A stretch of 64,000 nucleotides of DNA from Bin34 sp963422415 (GTDB lineage Bacteria > Chloroflexota > Anaerolineae > Caldilineales > Caldilineaceae), in the NCBI GenBank assembly GCA_963422415.1, contig OY729430.1, positions 1,116,001 through 1,180,000 of the forward strand. The letters are read 5' to 3'. The notes beneath the pieces were generated by a model. The model saw only the letters and a list, made by a program, of their open reading frames with translations. It searched no databases and was not told where the DNA came from. Each line of letters starts with the position of its first letter. Positions within the stretch are counted from its first letter, which is position 1. The position numbers and the translations under genes are program-made. Of this stretch, positions 57,092 through 64,000 are shown piece after piece.

Positions 57092-58201
57092 CCACTGCAC
57101 AGGGCATCGCAACAGTGGGCTTGGACTGCATTCAGTGGGTTCAACCTCCAACAGAATTGCGGAAGCCGCGCCTTCTAGGGTTGACACGGGCATTTTCGGG
57201 ACTGATAGCCAAGTCTGACCACGGACGCAGTCCAGATGTACACTCATAGTGCCATCGGTTGGCAACGATTGCATCAAGGCCACTCTTTGCACGTCTGCAG
57301 CGTCACCCACGACGGGGGATAGCGCAGAAGATGCAGATGCCTGTACCATCGGGGTCAGCAGGCACGGTCCAGACAGTCGATCCAAGAGATCGGGACCTGA
57401 GCTGCCATGATCCGCCGGCTTGGCATGACGCCGACAGAGCACACTGAATCACTAGGGATACCGATTGGGCCGACTGGGATCCACAGCCCGTACCTGCACA
57501 GTTCCTGTGCCATGTCCTGTCCAGCGGTTCACACCCGCCCTGTCTGTACCTAGGCCAACAGAGAGGTACAACTGTACGCCACGTCTCATTCCTGCTCCTC
57601 TCCCTTGGGAGACCATCCGACTTGCCGCGTTACACGGCGGCATGCGGGAGGGGCCCTCCAAGTATGGGTACCATGCCCTAAATTGATCACAGGTCTTGTC
57701 AGTGTTGCGACATAAGGGCATCCGCGGGTCTCGCGTGTGTTTGCTCTGTACCGCTTCCGGCTGTGCTTCTTGGCACACAGATCAGCATACGCTGACGCGA
57801 TGCCACCAATTCGTTGGTCCAGGAGTCCCATGCGGTTTGGACTATCACTCTTGGCTGCCTTAGGACAGAGCAAAATTCGGATCCAGATGCAGGACCTGGT
57901 TGCAGTCGGCGAGAGGGCCTCGACCGTAGGCGGCTGATCGGCCACGCGCAGCGCCAGAGCCTGCTGCATAGGGTCGGCGGCGTCCCCGTCAGCGCGTACT
58001 CCCCAAGCTGGAGATGTCCATGCCGGGCAAGACAGGTGGGAACTGTGGTTTGCGCCATCGGCTTGTCTGCGCCTCCCTGATGATCTTGGTCCTTGGGCCG
58101 GTCTGAACCAAAATGCGGGAGACGCCACGCGACATGAGGATGCCGTAGGCAATGATTTTTGACAGTATTTTCAACTGTATAGTAAAGTTGTTGTTGACCT
58201 T
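57092..58201. other. Gene-poor tract of 1.1 kb with a promoter at its end
   Basis: No frame gives a recognisable protein. The minus-strand frames contain fragments that could come from decayed genes, but I cannot name any. The last 45 bases are AT-rich and carry the promoter of the betaine transporter. No tRNA-like cloverleaf is apparent. Confidence 0.55.
58159..58186 (+). promoter_or_regulatory. Promoter before the betaine ABC gene
   Basis: A perfect -35 TTGACA (58159-58164) is followed 15-16 bases later by TAGTAA/AGTAAA (58180-58186). The flanking CAACT and AGTTG form a short inverted repeat over the -10 (58172-58190), a possible operator for osmotic or choline control. The start codon follows at 58202, leaving almost no leader. 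Confidence 0.5.
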
Positions 58202-60475
58202 ATGGAAAATCAGCAACATCGGATAGAGGTCCAAGGACTGTGGAAAGTTTTTGGGAATCAGCCCGAACGGGCCACTGAATCTCTGCACGTCGTCAAAAGT
58301 CGAAAAGAGATTCAGGAGGAACTGAATCTTGTCGTTGGGCTGCGCGATGTGACATTCAACGTAGACCCAGGCGAGGTTTTTGTTGTCATGGGACTCTCGG
58401 GCAGTGGGAAGTCCACTCTGGTTCGCTGTCTGACTAGGTTGATTGAACCCACCATGGGACATGTTCGTTTTAATGGAGAGCATGTCCTCGCCTATGAACA
58501 GGAAGATCTGATCCAGTTCCGCCGCCGGAAGGTGGCAATGGTGTTTCAGAATTACGGGCTGCTGCCGCACCGCCGAGTCTTGGACAATGTCGCCTATGGA
58601 CTGGAAGTCCAAGGGCTGGACGAGGAAACGAGATACCAACGGGCAAAGGAAGCGATAGAGACTGTCGGTCTCCTCGGTTGGGAAGACTACTACCCGCGGG
58701 AAATGAGCGGAGGCATGAAGCAGAGGGTGGGACTGGCTCGGGCGCTTGCCGTCAATGCCAATGTGCTGCTGATGGACGAACCGTTCAGTGGACTGGATCC
58801 TCTGATCCGCCGGGAAATGCAGGATCTGCTGATTACTCTGCAGTCCGAGCTAGACAAGACCATTGTGTTCATTACCCACGATCTGGACGAAGCCCTGAAG
58901 GTCGGGGACCGAATCGCCATCATGCGCGATGGAGAAATCATTCAGCTGGGTTCGCCCGAGGAGATTGTCTCGCAGCCCGCGGATGACTACGTTGCAGAGT
59001 TTGTGCAGGATGTCTCCAAAGCCAAGGTCATACGAGTCAAGGCGATAATGCAAGAGGCCCCTGCGGTCATTCACGAGCAGCGAGGACCGCAAGCGGCTCT
59101 GCGGACAATGCAAGAGCGGAACTTCGACTGGCTCTTCCTGCTGAACCAGAACGGCAACCTGCGCGGAGTCTTGGACAGGGACAGAGTCGCTGCCGTGTCT
59201 TCCGAGCGGGTTGACGGCTTGCAGCATGCACCGGTAGAAAAAGCTCTGACCATAAGTCCTGATGACAGCATAGAAGACATCGTACCCAAGGCAGCCCAAA
59301 CCGAACTGCCCTTGGCTGTAGTTGATGGCCAAGGGCTGCTCGTAGGGGAAGTGAGCCGGAATGCATTGCTCTTGAGCTTGGTCAACGGAAACACAGGAGA
59401 GCGGCCAACAGACACAGAGCGGTCAAAATGGGTTGCAGCCGAACCGGACACGTTAGCCGAGACTGCATCTGGAAAGTCAAGCGGGGCGGTCGCAGCAGAT
59501 CTGTTTCATCATCTTCAGTTCTATGTCTGGAGTTCGATCGCACTGTTGGCTACTCTCGCGGTATGTCTCGTTGTCTGGCAGCCAGGCATGAAGTTTCCCG
59601 TTGAGTGGGGCAGGTCCATCGGCGTCAAAGTGGATGAGTGGGTACGCTGGTTGATGCTCAACGGCTCATGGTTTTTTGACGGCATCAAGAGCGCCATTAC
59701 CAAGGTTCTGATCACCATTGAAGACATCCTGCTGTGGATACCTTGGCCGGTGGTTATTCTTGGGGTTGTACTGATGGCCTGGAAGGTATCAAAGCGCGGC
59801 ATGGCTATATTTGCCGGCTTTTCCATGTTGCTCGTAGGTCTTATGGGTAGACTGCCAGGCGGCACCGGCACACTGTGGGAAGGGACCATGGAAACTATGG
59901 CTCTCATAGTGGTTGCGGTCAGCATTTCTCTGCTTGTCGGAATTCCGCTCGGCATCATCGGGTCCCGGAGCGCCTTCTGGGATACAGCCATGCGTCCGCT
60001 GCTGGATGGCATGCAGACCATGCCCAGTTTCGTCTATCTTGTGCCAGGCATTCTCTTCTTTGGACTGGGGAACGTGCCAGCGGTCATTGCTACAGTGATT
60101 TATGCTGTGCCCCCGGTCATTCGACTGACCAATCTGGGAATTAGACAGGTATCGGTCGATGCTGTGGAAGCTGCCAGATCGTTTGGCACGACGTCGTTGC
60201 AGCTGCTTACCAAGGTCCAGGTGCCCTTGGCTTTGCCTACCATCATGGCAGGTATCAATCAAACTACAATGTTGGCTCTCTCGATGGTGGTGGTGGCATC
60301 GCTGGTAGGCGCCGGAGGTTTGGGCGAAGCGGTGCTGAGAGCGCTCGGCAGACAGGAAGCAGGAAACAGTGCAATCGCTGGCCTCAGCATTGTAGTCATG
60401 GCCATCATCATCGATCGAATCACTCAAGCGGCGGCGCGGGAGCGTCAGCGGGTATTGATGGAAACCCAAGACTGA
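58202..60475 (+). CDS. Fused ABC ATPase-permease for glycine betaine/proline (ProV-ProW)
   Basis: The protein has 757 residues that join two usual subunits. Residues 1-270 form the OpuAA/ProV-type ATPase: Walker A GLSGSGKS (64-71), MSGGMKQRV signature (168-176) and MDEP Walker B (191-194). Residues about 275-395 form a CBS-like pair. Residues about 440-757 form a ProW-type permease with its GIPLGIIGSRS and ARSFGTTSLQLL segments. It imports compatible solutes for osmotic protection. Its codon use is more AT-rich than in the first 57 kb. It pairs with the binding protein at 60612. Confidence 0.92.
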   Translation: MENQQHRIEVQGLWKVFGNQPERATESLHVVKSRKEIQEELNLVVGLRDVTFNVDPGEVFVVMGLSGSGKSTLVRCLTRLIEPTMGHVRFNGEHVLAYEQEDLIQFRRRKVAMVFQNYGLLPHRRVLDNVAYGLEVQGLDEETRYQRAKEAIETVGLLGWEDYYPREMSGGMKQRVGLARALAVNANVLLMDEPFSGLDPLIRREMQDLLITLQSELDKTIVFITHDLDEALKVGDRIAIMRDGEIIQLGSPEEIVSQPADDYVAEFVQDVSKAKVIRVKAIMQEAPAVIHEQRGPQAALRTMQERNFDWLFLLNQNGNLRGVLDRDRVAAVSSERVDGLQHAPVEKALTISPDDSIEDIVPKAAQTELPLAVVDGQGLLVGEVSRNALLLSLVNGNTGERPTDTERSKWVAAEPDTLAETASGKSSGAVAADLFHHLQFYVWSSIALLATLAVCLVVWQPGMKFPVEWGRSIGVKVDEWVRWLMLNGSWFFDGIKSAITKVLITIEDILLWIPWPVVILGVVLMAWKVSKRGMAIFAGFSMLLVGLMGRLPGGTGTLWEGTMETMALIVVAVSISLLVGIPLGIIGSRSAFWDTAMRPLLDGMQTMPSFVYLVPGILFFGLGNVPAVIATVIYAVPPVIRLTNLGIRQVSVDAVEAARSFGTTSLQLLTKVQVPLALPTIMAGINQTTMLALSMVVVASLVGAGGLGEAVLRALGRQEAGNSAIAGLSIVVMAIIIDRITQAAARERQRVLMETQD

Positions 60476-60483
60476 TGATCTTG

Positions 60484-60493
60484 CCCCCCCCCC
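60484..60493. repeat. Homopolymeric C10 tract
   Basis: Ten consecutive C bases lie eight bases after the stop of the ProV-ProW fusion, in the spacer before the binding-protein gene. Confidence 0.8.
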
Positions 60494-60611
60494 TCTGGAC
60501 AGCTGACCTCGGAAGACGCAGAGGATTTTGTCGGAGAATTCAGCAGAGACGCAAACAGCGTTCTCTGCTGTGATTTTTGTCAAACAACACAGGAATTAGG
60601 AGAGGTAATGC

Positions 60612-61673
60612 ATGAATAACTGGCATAAAGTAAAGACACTGGTTCTGACAGCAGTTTCGCTGATACTGCTAGTGTTTACTGTCTCGTGCGAGAATCCAGG
60701 GGATGTTTTCAGTAGCGTCCCATCGGATGGTGCCACATCGACTGTGGACGTCGAAACCGAAGTGGCAAAGGAGACGATTGTCTTCTCGGACCTTAACTGG
60801 ACAAGCGCACAGGTCCAGAATCGCATCGCGCAGTACATCCTCGAACACGGTTATGGATATCCTACTGATGTCATTCTGGGGGCCACGCTGCCTAATTTCC
60901 AAGGTTTGCAGAAGGGTGATATCCATGTAAGCATGGAAATCTGGCTGCCCAATCAGGATCTTGGCTGGGAAAAGGCTGTTGAGATAGGAGACGTGGTGGG
61001 AGTAGGCACTAGTCTGGTTGGCGATTGGCAGAGTACCTTTGTCATTCCTCGATATATTGCAGAAGCCCATCCTGATCTCCAAACTCCCCAAGATCTGCTC
61101 AAACCTGAATATCAGGAACTGTTCTCTACGCCTGACAGCAGAGGTAAAGCCCGACTTGTCGCCTGCGTTATCGGATGGTCCTGCGAAATGGTCAATGCCC
61201 AGCAGATAGAGTCCTATGGTCTGTTGGAGGCCCTGCACGTGATCAATCCTGGATCCCAGGAAGCCATGTTTGCTGAACTCTATGGTGCCTATGAAAAGCA
61301 GGACCCGTGGCTCGGATACATGTGGGGCACGGGTGACCCCGCGCTTAAGCTGGATCTCGTGCGCCTTGAAGAACCTCCTTTTACATCAGAATGCTGGGAT
61401 AGCGACAAAGCCTGCGCCTTCGATGATTCACAGGTGTTGATAGCGGTTCACAAGAGCCTTCCGGAACGGGCTCCAGACGTGATCGAGATGCTGGAGAACT
61501 GGGAATTCTCCATTGATGTGTATGGGAATGTTTTCAAGTGGATGGATGCAAATCCTGGCAGCGAAGCCTCAGAGGCTGCGTTGTGGTTCCTCAACAATCA
61601 AAAAGTCTGGGAGACTTGGGTTACCCCCGAGGCCGCCGCAGCCGTCAATGCCGCACTGACAGCCGAGTCCTAA
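60612..61673 (+). CDS. Glycine-betaine-type ABC substrate-binding lipoprotein (OpuAC/ProX)
   Basis: The protein has 353 residues. The N-terminal signal ends in TVSC (lipobox at C26). The OpuAC fold carries the aromatic-cage type segments VFSDLNWTSAQ, HVSMEIWLPNQD and YMWGTGDPALK. It should bind glycine betaine or a related quaternary amine and deliver it to the fused transporter upstream. AGGAGAGG precedes the start. It is followed by a strong terminator. Confidence 0.9.
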   Translation: MNNWHKVKTLVLTAVSLILLVFTVSCENPGDVFSSVPSDGATSTVDVETEVAKETIVFSDLNWTSAQVQNRIAQYILEHGYGYPTDVILGATLPNFQGLQKGDIHVSMEIWLPNQDLGWEKAVEIGDVVGVGTSLVGDWQSTFVIPRYIAEAHPDLQTPQDLLKPEYQELFSTPDSRGKARLVACVIGWSCEMVNAQQIESYGLLEALHVINPGSQEAMFAELYGAYEKQDPWLGYMWGTGDPALKLDLVRLEEPPFTSECWDSDKACAFDDSQVLIAVHKSLPERAPDVIEMLENWEFSIDVYGNVFKWMDANPGSEASEAALWFLNNQKVWETWVTPEAAAAVNAALTAES

Positions 61674-61680
61674 ACGCCTG

Positions 61681-61722
61681 GGGTTCTTGGGGGGTGCATA
61701 CACCCCCCAAGAACCCTCTTTC
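61681..61722 (+). terminator. Strong rho-independent terminator after the betaine-binding gene
   Basis: This is a perfect 16-base stem (61681-61696 with 61701-61716) with a four-base CATA loop, followed by TCTTTC. It closes the betaine uptake unit. Confidence 0.85.
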
Positions 61723-61862
61723 ATCAGGAAAGGAGCCGTCTTTTGCAGTATCCGGGACTTCGCGCTGGTCCCTTCTCCCGTGGGAGTGACACAGACCGCA
61801 CCGGTTGACTAGGATGCACCTGCGCCAGAATCATGGATTTTGGCGGATAGACCGTGGAGTTT

Positions 61863-62765
61863 CTACAGGACATGGAAGACAGTACGAGCAAGTATGCAAA
61901 CACTGAATCCTGGCAGACGCCAGGATTCAGTGGATAGGTGTACATACAATTCATGGACTTTGGGCAGCCTCCGATCCTGACATAGTTGGGCCACCTGCAG
62001 CCACTGCATAACCCCGCCCAAAGTAACCAAGTCCAGTTTGGGAAAAGGCACTTGGCTCAGCTCCAGTGTCAGCTTGAATTCGTGCAAGGAATGCAGGTTT
62101 CCCCCGTAGCTACAGGAAGACCGCCTTCTCTGGCTATGCGTCCGGGATAACTCTTCCAGCCAATACACGTCCCAAGGAGCCAGAGCCTAGGGCTGCAGCA
62201 ATGGCTTTGTCTAGGTCCCACTGTATGTTTGCATCCACCATCAGAGGAAAGCCCTGCTTCAGGAAGCCGTCTTGTTTGTCGCAGCAGATCGTCCAATGTG
62301 AACTGCATGTCAATACGGCCGGCATCTGCAGCCAAAGGGCCGCTGGCTGCCCATCCAGCAACCGATACCAAGGTGCGGATGCGGTCCCTTGCCCAGAAGG
62401 CCCCAGAGGGCAATGTCCATCGTAGCCAATACAAAGGAAACCAGGCCGCCGCGACCTACAAAGTGGACGTGCCACCACATCTGGCGCCACAGGGTCTTGA
62501 TGGACGTTGGCTCGGTCTTCGCAAGAAAAGGAGTCAGATCGTCTCACAGCAGACTGTAAATGGCTGAACCGCCAATGTTTCCCACTACATAGCTGTTGTA
62601 ACCCAGCCCTTCGCAGGGCCATGTTGAGACTAAAAGGGGCGATCTCTGTCCATGCGTGGAGTCGGAGAGAACTTGGGGCAAGGGAATGCTGTAGTGGTCC
62701 AGCCTGATTCGCTGCAGTCGTGGCGGTACCAGCGGTACCAGACCGGACCAATTGAATGATGACAT
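61863..62765 (-). pseudogene. Frameshifted mandelate racemase/muconate lactonizing enzyme-like gene
   Basis: Pieces of one enolase-superfamily protein run in order along the minus strand but in different frames: RIRLDHYSIPLPQVLSDSTHG near 62720, WWHVHFVGRGG around 62470, FLMVDANIQWDLDKA around 62230, VYWLEEL around 62168, and HSLHEFKLTLELSQVPFPKLDLVTLGG to HELYVHL at about 62075-61935. The metal ligand LMVDAN and the LEE motif are recognisable, and several frameshifts and stops separate the pieces. The end is truncated near a perfect hairpin at 61901-61932. It is decayed and makes no enzyme. Confidence 0.75.
61901..61932. repeat. Perfect 14-base hairpin
   Basis: CACTGAATCCTGGC and its complement flank a four-base loop. 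It lies in the truncated 3' end of the pseudogene. On the minus strand TTTGC follows, but no long U-run, so a terminator role is weak; it could mark a recombination breakpoint. Confidence 0.55.
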
Positions 62766-62781
62766 GCCTGTGCATTCCTCC

Positions 62782-63516
62782 TTACAAGGGTGAAAAGGTC
62801 CGCAAGCCGTATTCAAAACGTTCCAAGCTGGCCAGCAGAATTTGGCCTGTAGGCAGTTGACCGCGCTGACGCGCCAATATCAGAACTGTTCCTTGTCGGC
62901 GCAGACTGGCTTCCGAGAAAGTAATCAGCATCAGCCGCTGGTACAAGTCTAGGCTCTTTTCCCATTTGGGAAGGTAGCGGCTGCCCACATCCCGTTGCAC
63001 TTCCACTGGAAAGACCCGGTCCTGAAAGAAAGCCAACAGATCTGGCTCGCTGCGGGGCCCGAACGGATCTTTGGCGCTCTGGGGACAGGGAGGAGGGGCA
63101 TCATCCGTGGGGATGTTCATGTACCGCAGGTGATCCCGGGCTTCCAGAATTGCCAATGCATGGCGAGGGGAAATGTGCTGGTGCATGATCCAGTCCAGTT
63201 CTGAGGGTTTCGGATCACATTGGGCATGCCGGCGGTACCATTGCTTGCCCTCTGAGGTGAGTTCGATCAGGTCGCGGGCGCGCCCCCTGCCCCAATGCCA
63301 GCGCAAGGGCACTCCTTCTAGATGCACAATTCGTACCAAGCCACGTGCGCGCAAGGCCTGCCACAGGTTCCGACTGACCCTGTTGGGACTGAAAGGGTTT
63401 CCGGCTTGGGTCCTTTGCATGACTCGCCAGGGTCGAATGAAACCCGTCTCGCCCAAGTGCCGCAGCAGGAAATCCCCTCTCTCGACTGGAAACCGAGATG
63501 GATCTACAACATCCAT
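62782..63516 (-). CDS. Winged-helix protein with a nuclease-like core (replication-relaxation-like)
   Basis: The protein has 244 residues from the ATG at 63516; a GTG at 63552 would add 12 residues. Residues about 8-85 form a winged helix (FLLRHLGETGFI, NPFSPNRVSRNLWQALRARGLV). Residues about 150-185 carry EPDLL then FPVEVQRDV and KWEKSLDLY, a pattern like the D..ExQ..K core of restriction-type folds and of replication-relaxation (MobC-like) proteins. No mobilisation genes are adjacent. The function is inferred from fold alone. Confidence 0.55.
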   Translation of the reverse strand: MDVVDPSRFPVERGDFLLRHLGETGFIRPWRVMQRTQAGNPFSPNRVSRNLWQALRARGLVRIVHLEGVPLRWHWGRGRARDLIELTSEGKQWYRRHAQCDPKPSELDWIMHQHISPRHALAILEARDHLRYMNIPTDDAPPPCPQSAKDPFGPRSEPDLLAFFQDRVFPVEVQRDVGSRYLPKWEKSLDLYQRLMLITFSEASLRRQGTVLILARQRGQLPTGQILLASLERFEYGLRTFSPL

Positions 63517-64000
63517 GTGGATTTCAGTCCTATGTGCAATCAATAAAAGCACTTTTGTGCATTTTATCCATTATATATAGAAATGGCAACGATGGTGTCG
63601 TCTGTATTGCCTGTCAGATTGATGCGGCAGATCTTAGAACTCGTGTCAGGAATGGAAATGCATCGCCCCGTACAGTCTTGGTGGCCAAGTGTCGGCATCT
63701 GGTGCATAGTGTTGTGATGGGCTTCCCGCTTCACGGCTGTCCTCGACAACTTTGCGGTTCCTATCCAGTGTATCGGCGTTGGCGCTGATACCAAGTGATC
63801 GAGGCCGAATCAGTATCTGGAGATTGTTGCTTGGCTTCTTGGCAGGAACCGAGAAATGGGATCTGGTACTGGCAGGACTGAATGACTTCCGACAGCCCGC
63901 CATAGCCCCAATCAAGGGAATGGCCCGCAATGATTGTGTCACGGGCGGACAGCGGGCCGCAGCGCAGAAAAGCCTCAACGGGATCGGACAAGGTACCGGC
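63517..64000. other. End of the window, no gene assigned
   Basis: Short minus-strand frames near 63646-63991 have no start context or recognisable motif. A fragment such as DPVEAFLRCGPLSARDTI might be the edge of a gene continuing or decayed beyond base 64000. The AT-rich 63540-63590 stretch may hold the promoter of the winged-helix gene. Confidence 0.4.

Noticed and set aside
57586..58152. Minus-strand frames in the gap before the betaine transporter
   Set aside because: Cys/Arg/Ser-rich composition with no motif; adjacent frames do not join into a recognisable protein.

Overview
The window looks like chromosomal DNA of an uncultivated, GC-rich, high-coding-density bacterium. I place it, by inference, in the Chloroflexota (a marine or sponge-associated Caldilinea/Anaerolinea/SAR202-like lineage). 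The reasons are the split atp cluster beginning with an AtpI-like gene, the coaD/DUF177/rpmF/fabD/fabG/nusB block, a zinc-ribbon/LysM protein with a Pro-Thr linker, frequent GTG and TTG starts, and many Tat- or lipobox-type ABC binding proteins, sulfatases, PhyH dioxygenases and Gfo/Idh enzymes. There is no rRNA marker here, so the placement is not proven.

1-24 kb is housekeeping. On the minus strand lies the F0 part of the ATP synthase (atpI-like, atpB, atpE, atpF, start of atpH) and a membrane Ser/Thr kinase. The kinase is divergent from an FHA-winged-helix regulator, which leads into hemW, coaD, a coiled-coil protein, DUF177, rpmF, fabD, fabG, nusB, tatB-like, tatC and a small coiled-coil gene. 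A secreted protein and a MoxR/DUF58 pair follow on minus. Then come cysS-rlmB, a lipoprotein cytochrome c, a LysM protein and a peptide-type ABC importer lacking its ATPases.

24-34 kb is mixed metabolism: a subtilase, an SDR, a 3-mercaptopyruvate-type sulfurtransferase, a sugar isomerase-like TIM barrel, the MsrPQ methionine sulfoxide repair pair, an orphan peptide-binding lipoprotein with a good promoter, a PhyH dioxygenase and a Bcp peroxiredoxin.

34-44 kb is a probable defence island, the most interesting part of the window. After about 1 kb without recognisable genes comes a compact operon: a large DUF499-type ATPase, a 127-residue protein of unknown function, the decayed N-terminus of a first DUF1156-type DNA methyltransferase with a stop in its WWARRP motif, an intact DUF1156-type methyltransferase carrying an in-frame G11 tract, and a PLD-SNF2 helicase. 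It resembles known predicted DNA-modification-linked defence neighbourhoods, but the tandem methyltransferase remnant and the G11 tract are unusual.

44-57 kb is a catabolic region: a lactonase-like propeller, a sulfatase, a DapA-family lyase, a PhyH dioxygenase, a Gfo/Idh oxidoreductase, an SDR, an IS630-like double-HTH protein, an ornithine-cyclodeaminase-family enzyme, a 31-residue membrane microprotein with its own terminator, and a CUT1-type sugar ABC importer. 57-64 kb has more AT-rich codon use: a 1.1 kb gene-poor tract, a fused ProV-ProW glycine-betaine importer with its binding protein, a frameshifted mandelate-racemase-like pseudogene, and a winged-helix protein with a nuclease-like core.
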